Assembly (NCBI GenBank): GCA_934351765.1
Contig: CAKRJM010000104.1
Coordinates: forward strand, 1 to 7,710
DNA length: 7,710 nucleotides
DNA from: an uncultured Lachnospiraceae bacterium
GTDB taxonomy: Bacteria > Bacillota > Clostridia > Lachnospirales > Lachnospiraceae
Direction: 5' to 3'
Shown: one piece after another, positions 1 through 6,572 of the stretch
Layout of the letters: the number at the start of each line of letters is the position of its first letter
How positions within the stretch are numbered: the first letter of the stretch is position 1
Made by a program: the position numbers and the translations under genes
Notes under the pieces: generated by a model
What the model was told of the DNA's origin: nothing
The model's input: only the letters and a program-made list of their open reading frames with translations
Database searches by the model: none

Positions 1-436
1 GACCTGGAACGATGTGCGTACCCTTGCGGTTTACAGTCTGCCGGGTCTGGTGTTGTCCTTCTTTACGGCAAAAGCCTGTAACCTGATGGCACTGGAAGAC
101 AAGACGGCCAGAGGCCTTGGCGTCAATGTGAACCGGAGCCGGATCATCGTCTCCTGTGTGGCGGTTTTGTTAGCCGGGATCACCACCGCCGTTGCCGGAG
201 CCGTAAGCTTCCTGGGACTGATCGTTCCTCATATCGGACGGCTTTTAGTGGGACATGACCATAAGGTGCTGATCCCCTTTTCGGCCCTCATGGGTGCGGC
301 CCTCTATCTTCTGGCGGACACGCTGGGACGGAGCATTGCCTATCCGGCGGAGATCTCCGCGTCGGTGCTCATGGCGGTTGTAGGCGGTCCGTTCTTTATT
401 CTTCTGTTAAGGAGGTCAAAGACCTATGGAAGTTAA
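1..436 (+). CDS. FecCD-family iron-chelate/cobalamin ABC permease, C-terminal part (5' end outside window)
   Basis: Membrane permease of a type II ABC importer (FecCD/BtuC family) that passes an iron chelate, haem or cobalamin from a substrate-binding lipoprotein into the cytoplasm. The frame is open from base 2 with no stop before it, so the gene starts upstream; 144 residues are visible. They show the family's usual C-terminal half: the cytoplasmic segment with LGV (about visible residues 38-43), a hydrophobic segment, then GLIVPHIGR (72-80) followed by GHDH, which is the region that contacts the ATPase. Next come a helix with ADTLGR and the conserved C-terminal GGPFF before LLLRR. The GTG at 14 lies inside the fold and is not the true start. 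The stop TAA overlaps the next gene by 11 bases, so the two are translationally linked. The family assignment is firm; the ligand is unknown because the binding-protein gene is not in the window. Confidence 0.93.
   Translation, partial: TWNDVRTLAVYSLPGLVLSFFTAKACNLMALEDKTARGLGVNVNRSRIIVSCVAVLLAGITTAVAGAVSFLGLIVPHIGRLLVGHDHKVLIPFSALMGAALYLLADTLGRSIAYPAEISASVLMAVVGGPFFILLLRRSKTYGS
409..416 (+). promoter_or_regulatory. Strong Shine-Dalgarno for the FecE-type ATPase, inside the permease gene
   Basis: AAGGAGGT ends 9 bases before the ATG at 426 and lies within the last codons of the permease gene. It fixes the ATPase start and explains why the overlap between the two genes is tolerated. Seen directly in the sequence. 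Confidence 0.8.
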
Positions 437-1184
437 AAATCTCACGTTCGGCTACGGCGATACGCCGGTGCTCCGGGATATTTCCTTTAAGATCGAGGAG
501 GGGAAGATCACGACGCTCCTCGGCGCCAACGGCTGCGGAAAATCCACGTTATTTTATTTAATGACAAAGAACCTGACGCCGGACTCCGGAAGCATTCTGT
601 TAAACGGAACGGATATCCGCTCCATGGGACTTCGGGATTTTGCAAGGCAGGTCTCCATCGTTCATCAGAACAACACCGCCAGCCAGGACATCACCGTGGA
701 AAAGCTGGTGGGCTACGGGCGTACGCCTTATGCCCATATGATGAAGGGCTTTACTGGGGAAGATGAAAAGCAGGTGGAATGGGCCATGGAGGTGACCAAT
801 GTGGCCAAGCACCGGAATAAAGCTGTTTCCCGGCTTTCCGGCGGACAGCGCCAGCGTGTCTGGATCGCCATGGCGCTGGCACAGAACACGAAGCTGTTGT
901 TCCTGGACGAGCCGACGACGTATCTGGATATCCGTTATCAGATCCAGATTTTAGAGCTGGTAAAACGCCTGAACCGTGAGTTTGGGATCACGATCATGAT
1001 GGTGCTCCATGATATGAACCAGGCCATTTATTTTTCCGACCGGGTCATCGGCATGAAGGACGGGAGGATCTGTATGGAGGGCGACCCGGAGGAGGTCGTG
1101 ACAGCCGGCAAGATCGAGGAAATCTACGGAATCCGTCTCCCAGTGGAAACCATCAACGGAAAGAAGTTCGTACTGGCGGTATGA
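426..1184 (+). CDS. FecE-type iron-chelate/cobalamin ABC transporter ATP-binding protein
   Basis: Cytoplasmic ATPase that powers the permease encoded just upstream. At 252 residues it has normal length for FecE/FepC/BtuD-like proteins. All ATPase motifs are intact: Walker A GANGCGKST (residues 33-41), Q-loop Q81 in VHQN, the GR.PY motif around 98-102 that is common in siderophore ATPases, signature LSGGQ (137-141), Walker B LLFLDEP (157-163), D-loop LD (167-168) and switch His195 in LHD. ATG 426 is supported by a strong ribosome binding site at 409-416. A gap of 43 bases separates it from the next gene, with no terminator hairpin visible, so transcription probably continues. The family is certain; iron chelate, haem and cobalamin uptake cannot be told apart from the ATPase alone. 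Confidence 0.94.
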   Translation: MEVKNLTFGYGDTPVLRDISFKIEEGKITTLLGANGCGKSTLFYLMTKNLTPDSGSILLNGTDIRSMGLRDFARQVSIVHQNNTASQDITVEKLVGYGRTPYAHMMKGFTGEDEKQVEWAMEVTNVAKHRNKAVSRLSGGQRQRVWIAMALAQNTKLLFLDEPTTYLDIRYQIQILELVKRLNREFGITIMMVLHDMNQAIYFSDRVIGMKDGRICMEGDPEEVVTAGKIEEIYGIRLPVETINGKKFVLAV

Positions 1185-1227
1185 TCCGGGCGAACCTACA
1201 AGGAAACCATAAAAAGAGGAAAAGACT

Positions 1228-3003
1228 ATGATAAACAAACGACTGATCGGTCTCGTCCCCGATTCCATGAGCTATATCAAGAAGCATGTGCTGGTCAAGT
1301 GGATCTCCCTTGCCTTTAACATTCTTCTGATCTTCGCAGTCTGTGAATACCTGCAGCAGCTTCTGGTGGGAAGAGCGGGAGCGAAGGAGACGGTGATCAC
1401 GCTGGCAGTGATCCTGGCCTCCATGGCGGTGCGTGCCGTCACAACGAAAGCCTCGGTCCGGCTGAGCTTTCTGGCTTCCAAACAGGTGAAAAAAAGTCTG
1501 CGGCAGCAGATTTATGAAAAGCTTTTAAAGCTGGGCGCTTCCTATGCGGAGCAGATCCCCACCTCCGAGGTGGTACAGATCTCCGTGGAGGGCGTGGAGC
1601 AGCTGGAAACCTACTTCGGCGCGTATCTGCCCCAGTTTTTTTACTGCATGATCGCTCCCTTTACGTTATTTCTTGTGCTGGCCTTTGTAAGCCTGAAGGC
1701 AGCCATTGTCCTGCTGATCTGCGTGCCGCTGATCCCAATCTCCATCGTAGCGGTCCAGAAGATCGCCAGGAAGATCATGGGACGGTACTGGGGACAGTAC
1801 ACGGTCATGGGAAATACCTTTCTGGAAAATATCCAGGGACTTACGACTCTGAAAATTTATCAGGCGGACGGCTGCAAGCATGAGGTCATGAACGAGGAAG
1901 CGGAAAAGTTCCGGAAGGCGACCATGCGTCTTCTCGTCATGCAGCTCAACTCCATCACAGTCATGGATCTGGTGGCATACGGCGGAGCGGCCCTCGGCAT
2001 CATTCTTGCCGTTTCGGAGTTCGGCGCGGGGAAAATAAGCTTTGACGGCTGTCTCGCCATCATTCTGTTATCGGCAGAATTTTTCCTGCCCATGCGGGCA
2101 CTGGGCTCTTTCTTCCATGTTGCCATGAATGGTATGGCGGCCAGCGAGAAGATCTTCCGTCTTCTGGATTTTGAGGAGCCGGAGGTACAGAACGGTGTCA
2201 TCGATCCCGAAAACTGCGGAATTGCCTGTGAAAACGTCCGTTTTTCCTATGAGGCGGAGCGTGAGATCCTCCATGGAGTTTCCCTCTCGTTCCCGCAGGG
2301 CAGCTTTACGGCAATCGTAGGCGAGAGCGGCTGCGGAAAGAGTACCCTGACAGCAATTCTCATGGGACGAAACCGCGGTTATTCCGGTTCCATCACCATC
2401 GGCGGGCAGGAGCTTTCGTCCATCAGCGAAAAGAGCCGTATGGAGAATCTGACGCTGGTAAGCCATGACAGCTATATCTTCCGCGGCACGGTCCGCGACA
2501 ACCTGCTTCCGGCGAAGCCCGACGCTTCGGATGAGGAGCTGTGGCAGGTGCTCGACCGGGTCAACCTGGCAGAGTTTTTAAAGAGCGAAAAGGGACTGGA
2601 TACGGTGCTCCAGGAGAACGGCTCCAACTTCTCCGGCGGACAGCGCCAGCGTCTTGCCCTTGCCAGAGCACTGCTCCATGACACGCCGGTTTATCTTTTC
2701 GATGAAGCAGCCTCTAACATCGATGTGGAGAGTGAGGCAGATATCATGGCCCTGGTCCATGAGCTGGCAAAGAAAAAGACGGTGATCCTGATCTCCCACC
2801 GCCTTGCCAATGTGGTAAAGGCCGATCGGATCTATGTCATGGAGAGCGGTTCCGTTCCCGAGGATGGAACTCATGATGAATTGTTAAAGAAAAATGGCAT
2901 CTATCGGAAGCTCTGGGACAGCCAGCAGGCGCTGGAGCAGTACGGCATGAGCGGAAGCAGCGGAATGAAGGAAACGAAGGGAATGAAAGGAGGGGTACGA
3001 TGA
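1228..3003 (+). CDS. ABC transporter half-molecule, fused permease and ATPase (CydD/YbtP-like), first of a pair
   Basis: Exporter-fold ABC protein of 591 residues: an N-terminal membrane domain with six likely helices (about 25-45, 55-73, two between 136 and 175, 243-263, 272-290) and a C-terminal ATPase (about 332-565). The stretch GLTTLKIYQAD (204-214) is typical of CydD-like (COG4988-type) proteins. The ATPase has Walker A GESGCGKST (365-373), signature FSGGQ (468-472), Walker B VYLFDEA (488-494) and switch His524 in SHR. Two oddities stand out: the Q-loop reads VSHDSYIF, with His413 where Gln is normal, and the D-loop is SNID rather than SNLD. The last ~18 residues are a low-complexity Gly/Met/Lys/Ser tail whose DNA also carries the next gene's ribosome binding site. 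The start is supported by AGAGGA at 1215-1220. It overlaps the next half-transporter by ATGA and almost certainly forms a heterodimer with it. Direction of transport and substrate are unknown. Confidence 0.9.
   Translation: MINKRLIGLVPDSMSYIKKHVLVKWISLAFNILLIFAVCEYLQQLLVGRAGAKETVITLAVILASMAVRAVTTKASVRLSFLASKQVKKSLRQQIYEKLLKLGASYAEQIPTSEVVQISVEGVEQLETYFGAYLPQFFYCMIAPFTLFLVLAFVSLKAAIVLLICVPLIPISIVAVQKIARKIMGRYWGQYTVMGNTFLENIQGLTTLKIYQADGCKHEVMNEEAEKFRKATMRLLVMQLNSITVMDLVAYGGAALGIILAVSEFGAGKISFDGCLAIILLSAEFFLPMRALGSFFHVAMNGMAASEKIFRLLDFEEPEVQNGVIDPENCGIACENVRFSYEAEREILHGVSLSFPQGSFTAIVGESGCGKSTLTAILMGRNRGYSGSITIGGQELSSISEKSRMENLTLVSHDSYIFRGTVRDNLLPAKPDASDEELWQVLDRVNLAEFLKSEKGLDTVLQENGSNFSGGQRQRLALARALLHDTPVYLFDEAASNIDVESEADIMALVHELAKKKTVILISHRLANVVKADRIYVMESGSVPEDGTHDELLKKNGIYRKLWDSQQALEQYGMSGSSGMKETKGMKGGVR
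2988..2993 (+). promoter_or_regulatory. Shine-Dalgarno for the second half-transporter
   Basis: AGGAGG lies 6 bases before the ATG at 3000, within the last codons of the first half-transporter. With the ATGA stop/start overlap at 3000-3003 it indicates translational coupling, which suits production of two subunits in equal amounts. Confidence 0.75.
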
Positions 3004-4661
3004 AGCACAGAAGCAATCTGAATCTGGTGGGACGGCTCCTGGCTCTGGTGAAGCCGCTTCTTGCGGCGGAGCTCGCGGCGATCCTCATGGGTGTTGCCGG
3101 TTGTGTGTGTGCCACCTTTTTGACCATCTTCGGAGCATACGGGGTACTGGGGCTTCTTGGCTTTTCAGTTCCCATGACGCAGAAAACGATTTACACCTGG
3201 CTGGTTATCTTTGCGGTATGCCGTGGCTTTTTAGGTTATGCGGAGCAGTACTGCAACCATTATATTGCTTTCCATCTCCTGGCGCTTCTGCGGGACAAGA
3301 TGTTCACGGCTCTGCGCCGTCTCTGCCCGGCGAAGCTGGAGGGAAAGGACAAGGGAGATCTGATCAGTATCATCACCGCTGATATCGAGGCGGTGGAGCT
3401 GTTTTATGCTCATACGATTTCACCGGTGTCTATTGCGTTTATCATGTCCGTGATCATGGTGATCTTTATCGGAAGCTTTCATGTGCTGGCCGGTGTGATT
3501 GCGGCCATTGCGTATTTCACCGTGGGTGTGCTCCTTCCTCTGTTCATTACGAAAATGGGCGGGGACAAGGGCATGGATTTCCGCCGCCGCATGGGGGCAC
3601 TCAACGGCTTTGTGCTGGACAGTCTGCGCGGATTAAAGGAAATTTTACAGTATGGAAAGGGCGAGGAGCGGCTGGAGGCCATCAATGCCCGCACCGATGA
3701 TCTGGCGGGCCGGGAGGAGATCCTGAAGAAGGAAAATGCCTTCAACAGTGTCCTTTCGGGAACTCTTGTGTGGGTATTCTCCGCCATTATGCTGTTTGTC
3801 TGCGCCGGACTTTACCGTGCCGGAAGGGTGGACTTCACCGGTGTTCTGGTTCCCTTTGTGGCCATGCTCGGCTCCTTCGGGCCGGTGCTCGCCCTGGCGA
3901 GTCTGGGAAGCGGACTGCAGCAGGCCTTTGCGGCAGCCAACCGGATCCTGGATATTTTAGATGAGGAGCCCCAGGTTCCCGAAAAGGAAACCGGCGAGGC
4001 GCTTTCCGCCTTTACCGGGGCGGAGGCAAGAAACGTGAACTTCGCTTATGATACGGAGCAGATCCTTACGGATTTCTCTATGGAGGTGCCGAAGAACCAG
4101 ATCATCGGGATCGTGGGAAAGAGCGGTTCCGGAAAATCCACGCTGCTAAAGCTGTTCATGCGGTTCTGGGACGTGGATAACGGTGAGCTGCTGATCTCCG
4201 GAAAGAACGTCTCCACAGTGCGGACAAAGGATCTGCGCAGCATGGAGAGCTTTGTGACACAGGATACGCAGCTGTTCCATGATTCCATTGAACATAATAT
4301 CAGGATCGCCAGACTTTCGGCCAGCCGGGAGGAGATTGAGGAGGCCTGCAAAAAGGCGTCGATCCACGATTTCATCATGACGCTGCCGAAGGGCTACGAT
4401 ACCAACGTGGGTGAGCTGGGGGACAGCCTTTCCGGTGGTGAGCGCCAGCGGATCGGCTTGGCAAGAGCCTTCCTCCATGAAGCACCCTTTGTGCTTCTGG
4501 ATGAGCCAACCAGTAACCTGGACAGCCTGAATGAGGCTGTGATCTTAAAGTCCTTAAAGGAATCCGGCACAGACCGGACAATTATCCTGGTATCCCATCG
4601 GGAGTCCACCATGCGGATCGCCGATACGGTATACCGGGTTGAAAACGGAAGGAGAAGTTAA
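3000..4661 (+). CDS. ABC transporter half-molecule, fused permease and ATPase (CydC/YbtQ-like), second of a pair
   Basis: Partner half-transporter of 553 residues. The membrane domain occupies about 1-320, with hydrophobic helices near 20-50, 64-80, 138-185 and 252-305. It contains GLKEILQYGKGEER (211-224), similar to the corresponding loop of CydC-like (COG4987-type) proteins. The ATPase is fully canonical: Walker A GKSGSGKST (373-381), Q-loop Q421 in VTQDTQLF, X-loop-like NVGELG (469-474), signature LSGGE (477-481), Walker B FVLLDEP (497-503), D-loop NLD (506-508) and switch His533 in SHR. Its standard Q-loop contrasts with the His in the partner. It begins inside the stop of the preceding gene and its TAA abuts the next ATG with no gap, where AAGGAG (4649-4654) serves as ribosome binding site. 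CydDC, YbtPQ and IrtAB show that such pairs can handle haem or siderophores; here that role is inference only. Confidence 0.9.
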   Translation: MKHRSNLNLVGRLLALVKPLLAAELAAILMGVAGCVCATFLTIFGAYGVLGLLGFSVPMTQKTIYTWLVIFAVCRGFLGYAEQYCNHYIAFHLLALLRDKMFTALRRLCPAKLEGKDKGDLISIITADIEAVELFYAHTISPVSIAFIMSVIMVIFIGSFHVLAGVIAAIAYFTVGVLLPLFITKMGGDKGMDFRRRMGALNGFVLDSLRGLKEILQYGKGEERLEAINARTDDLAGREEILKKENAFNSVLSGTLVWVFSAIMLFVCAGLYRAGRVDFTGVLVPFVAMLGSFGPVLALASLGSGLQQAFAAANRILDILDEEPQVPEKETGEALSAFTGAEARNVNFAYDTEQILTDFSMEVPKNQIIGIVGKSGSGKSTLLKLFMRFWDVDNGELLISGKNVSTVRTKDLRSMESFVTQDTQLFHDSIEHNIRIARLSASREEIEEACKKASIHDFIMTLPKGYDTNVGELGDSLSGGERQRIGLARAFLHEAPFVLLDEPTSNLDSLNEAVILKSLKESGTDRTIILVSHRESTMRIADTVYRVENGRRS

Positions 4662-5213
4662 ATGAAGATTCGCTGGGAACCGTTTAAAGTCAAGGATATT
4701 GCATTTCTCGCCGTCATGGCGGCGCTTCTGATCCTCTGTGCCTGCGTGGCCATGCCGTTCATGGCGGTACCCATCTTCGGGCTCCGGAACATGGCGACGG
4801 CTCCTTTTTACGGAATTTTTGGAGTGATCGCTCTGTTAAAGGTACGGAAGCCCGGTGCGCTGACACTTCTGATCACGTTCAATGCGGCGATCCTTCTGAT
4901 GATGAGCCCGGTCATGTTCATCAACAATTTCGGAAGTGTCCTGGTGGTGGAGCTTCTGATCCTTTTGATCTTCCGTTCCTATGAAAGTGACAGGGCAATC
5001 ATTCTGGGCGCCGGGCTGGTGATCCCGTGCACCCTCCCCGTTTCCATTCTGTTCAGCCGTTTCCTGTACGGGAAGGAGATGAGCCAGGTGGTGAACGGAA
5101 AGCCGGTCTATGTGGTGTTAGCCTGCATCGGAACGGTGGTATTAAGCTTTGCGGGCACGGCCATCGGCATGAAGATCGGAAAAGAATTAAAGAAGGCAGG
5201 GAAGTTAAAATGA
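4662..5213 (+). CDS. Probable ECF transporter S component, MptD/Trep_Strep-like integral membrane protein
   Basis: Small, very hydrophobic protein of 183 residues, the size expected for the substrate-binding S component of an energy-coupling factor importer. About six membrane segments can be drawn (near 13-33, 45-60, 66-86, 90-105, 111-132, 148-168). A basic C-terminus after a Gly-containing helix (KIGKELKKAGKLK) fits the TIGR02185/PF09605 (Trep_Strep, 'MptD family') group, which is about 190 residues long with a basic motif near the end. The strongest support is context: it directly precedes and overlaps an EcfT gene, and an ECF ATPase lies in the same cluster. The start ATG immediately follows the stop of the half-transporter gene and has AAGGAG 7 bases upstream. 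The ligand of this S-component family is not established. Assignment to an ECF S component is likely; the exact subfamily is less sure. Confidence 0.78.
   Translation: MKIRWEPFKVKDIAFLAVMAALLILCACVAMPFMAVPIFGLRNMATAPFYGIFGVIALLKVRKPGALTLLITFNAAILLMMSPVMFINNFGSVLVVELLILLIFRSYESDRAIILGAGLVIPCTLPVSILFSRFLYGKEMSQVVNGKPVYVVLACIGTVVLSFAGTAIGMKIGKELKKAGKLK
5198..5202 (+). promoter_or_regulatory. Ribosome binding site that sets the EcfT start
   Basis: AGGGA lies 7 bases before ATG 5210 and 10 before the adjacent in-frame ATG 5213. It supports a start here rather than at the much earlier in-frame GTG at 5027, which would place some 61 extra codons inside the S-component gene. Confidence 0.6.
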
Positions 5214-5905
5214 TGGGAAACCGGGAACGATTTGCGGCGGAAAAGCCGCTGTATCCGCTTCTTTGCCTGCTGTCCACGATCTGCTTTTTAGTGGGCGGCA
5301 TGCTGCTGGCAAGGCGGGCGTATTTTTCCGCCTTTCTGGCGGAGCTTTGTGTGTTTTATCTGCTGTTCGGATACTGGCGGCCGCTGTTTGCCTCGGTGTT
5401 TCTGTTTATCCCGGTGAGTCTGTTTTTCGTCCTGCTCTCCTGCCTGATCAACCGGAATTTCCATGTTGCCCTGTCCATGGGAACCCGTGTGTTCCTGGTG
5501 GGGATCTGTGCGGTTCCGGCCCTGGGCATGGCGCAGATCCGGCTGATCCGCAACATGAACCAGCTGCATTTCCCGAAGATGCTGACGCTCGGCATGCTGA
5601 TCGCAGTCCGTTTTGTGCCGGTGGTGGGCAGTGAGGTACGCCAGATCCGTGAGGCCATGAAGACCCGCGGCGTCCGCGCCTCCCTCTGGAATTTCAGGTG
5701 CTTTTACCGGGCCCTCCTGATCCCGCTGATCATGCGTCTCATCAACATTTCCGACACCTTGTCGCTCTCTCTGGAAACCAGGGGCTTCGAGCTGGAAAAT
5801 ACGCCCGTCACTGTCTACGAGCCTGTGCAGTTTACGCTTCGAGATGGCCTGTATCTGGCCGGAATGATCGCGGTGCTGGCAGGGAATCTGGCATTCCTGC
5901 CGTAG
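5210..5905 (+). CDS. ECF transporter transmembrane (T) component, EcfT-like
   Basis: Membrane scaffold that couples ECF ATPases to the S component. From ATG 5210 (ATGA overlap with the preceding stop) it has 231 residues, normal to slightly short for EcfT; ATG 5213 is an equally plausible start one codon later. Hydrophobic segments lie near 17-33, 40-55, 59-80, 94-108, 124-139 and 214-230. The two cytoplasmic coupling motifs characteristic of EcfT are visible: MKTRG (150-154) after EVRQIRE, and ETRGF (189-193) after the SDTLSLSL helix. Both have Thr before Arg-Gly where Ala or Ser is more usual. The longer frame from 5027 is rejected because its extra residues are out-of-frame S-component sequence. 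It is the last gene of the tightly overlapping run; no T-rich terminator directly follows it. Confidence 0.9.
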   Translation: MMGNRERFAAEKPLYPLLCLLSTICFLVGGMLLARRAYFSAFLAELCVFYLLFGYWRPLFASVFLFIPVSLFFVLLSCLINRNFHVALSMGTRVFLVGICAVPALGMAQIRLIRNMNQLHFPKMLTLGMLIAVRFVPVVGSEVRQIREAMKTRGVRASLWNFRCFYRALLIPLIMRLINISDTLSLSLETRGFELENTPVTVYEPVQFTLRDGLYLAGMIAVLAGNLAFLP

Positions 5906-6023
5906 GAAGGGCGCGGATTCGATTTTTCTCCGCCGCAGTCAAGCCGCTTTTGCCGCCGTGGCGGTTCGCTGGCGAAGCAGGGGCGGAAAGCGAGACAGAA
6001 CTCTGGAAGCGCCGCTTCGAGTC

Positions 6024-6050
6024 GAGGAACGCTTTTGATAACCGTTCCTC
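6024..6050. repeat. Hairpin A, left arm of the inverted repeat
   Basis: GAGGAACG (6024-6031) pairs perfectly with CGTTCCTC (6043-6050) across an 11-base loop. It occupies the same place in the left arm as the hairpin at 6370-6396 in the right arm, although the stem sequences differ. No T-run follows, so it does not look like an intrinsic terminator. Confidence 0.7.
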
Positions 6051-6060
6051 TCCACTCGCT

Positions 6061-6089
6061 CGGAGACGGCTCCTGTAAAGCCGTCTCCG
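6061..6089. repeat. Hairpin B, left arm: 10-bp GC-rich stem
   Basis: CGGAGACGGC (6061-6070) pairs perfectly with GCCGTCTCCG (6080-6089) around the loop TCCTGTAAA. The following bases TCTTCCGG are not a convincing T-tract, so a terminator role is possible but weak. The loop and inner stem are exactly complementary to the matching hairpin of the right arm, whereas the outer stem differs. Confidence 0.72.
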
Positions 6090-6329
6090 TCTTCCGGTTC
6101 TGCCCCGTTTCCTGCCTGCCCTGCAGCGCTCACCTTTATGCGGCCGAAGCCGGCTCGCCTGCGGCGGTGCAGAGAATCCGAAATCTAGACAGGAGTAAAA
6201 CGCAGAACTGGATATTTTGCCTGCGGAGGTAGGAAGTACTGGTTTTATGAAGACATGAGCAGGAGCGTTCAGGCTGTATTGAAGTGAGCGCTGAAAAGCA
6301 GCTATGAGACGACGCAGGTGGAGGGGAGT

Positions 6330-6359
6330 CTGGCGCGGCTTTACAGGAGCCGCGTCCAG
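6330..6359. repeat. Hairpin B, right arm: GC-rich stem with one bulge
   Basis: CTGG (6330-6333) plus CGCGGCT (6334-6340) pairs with AGCCGCG (6348-6354) plus CCAG (6356-6359), with T6355 bulged and loop TTACAGG. It is the counterpart of the hairpin at 6061-6089: the loop is its reverse complement, but the outer stem pairs have changed on both sides while remaining paired. Confidence 0.7.
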
Positions 6360-6369
6360 AGCGAGTGGA

Positions 6370-6396
6370 AAGGAAATGTCATTAGGACATTTCCTT
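6370..6396. repeat. Hairpin A, right arm: perfect 11-bp stem
   Basis: AAGGAAATGTC (6370-6380) pairs perfectly with GACATTTCCTT (6386-6396) across the loop ATTAG. It is the counterpart of the hairpin at 6024-6050, with a longer and AT-richer stem. The next bases are GACTCG, not a T-run, so it is not a classical terminator. Confidence 0.75.
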
Positions 6397-6480
6397 GACT
6401 CGAAGCGGTGATTCCCGGAACGGCGCCGTCGAATAACCTGCTTTGCCAGCGAACGGAATCGACAGCCATGGCGCACTGCT

Positions 6481-6572
6481 CATGTTGAATGCAGCCCGAG
6501 AGGCCAGCGCCGCAGCCGACAGGCAGCCTGCAGAGGCGCCATATAGTATGTTTAGAAAGAAAGGAATCTGCC
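6481..6572 (+). promoter_or_regulatory. Leader of the ECF ATPase gene: ribosome binding site and a weak -10-like box
   Basis: AAGGA (6561-6565) lies 7 bases before ATG 6573 and fixes the start of the ECF ATPase. TATAGT at 6542-6547 resembles a sigma-A -10 box, but no good -35 box is found at a suitable distance upstream (the nearest candidate, CCGACA at 6516-6521, is 20 bases away). The ribosome binding site is well supported; a separate promoter for the ATPase gene is only a possibility. Confidence 0.4.

Larger units (their letters stand above)
5940..6480. repeat. Very large imperfect inverted repeat (structured intergenic element), centre near 6209
   Basis: The 667-base gap between the EcfT gene and the ECF ATPase contains two arms that are reverse complements in collinear blocks: 5964-5980 with 6438-6454 (16 of 17), 6012-6023 with 6397-6408 (12 of 12), 6051-6060 with 6360-6369 (10 of 10), 6067-6083 with 6336-6352 (17 of 17) and 6124-6133 with 6284-6293 (10 of 10). 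Every pair has its midpoint within about 1.5 bases of 6209, so the arms are nearly gap-free. Between blocks the similarity is weaker but above chance, fading near 6155/6253 on the inside and about 5940/6480 on the outside. Each arm carries its own short hairpins, so the element could fold either as one long hairpin or as two sets of local stems. It encodes no recognisable transposase. It may be a dispersed intergenic repeat, a MITE-like element or a pair of opposed RNA units. The structure is seen directly; the function is unknown. Confidence 0.82.

Noticed and set aside
1860..2466. Overlapping - strand open frames inside the half-transporter genes
   Set aside because: They are shadows of strongly supported + strand genes with conserved ATPase motifs; their products show no recognisable domain.
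5027..5209. N-terminal extension of the EcfT frame starting at GTG 5027
   Set aside because: This stretch codes for the S component in another frame, and the extra residues do not look like a membrane protein. ATG 5210 with its ribosome binding site and ATGA overlap is the better start.
6061..6100. Intrinsic terminator after the EcfT gene
   Set aside because: The stem at 6061-6089 is strong, but only TCTTCC follows instead of a T-run, and it lies over 150 bases after the stop codon within a symmetric repeat.
5832..6476. Open frame of 214 codons on the - strand covering the inverted repeat
   Set aside because: The product is rich in Arg, Ser and Pro without a recognisable fold, it overlaps the end of the EcfT gene, and no good ribosome binding site was recognised. 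The open frame is best explained by the GC-rich repeat.
6542..6547. Promoter for the ECF ATPase gene
   Set aside because: TATAGT looks like a -10 box, but no credible -35 box is at 16-18 bases, so it is mentioned only as a weak possibility.
5906..6572. CRISPR array or insertion sequence in the gap
   Set aside because: There are no regularly spaced direct repeats, no transposase frame and no clear target-site duplication could be recognised at the ends.
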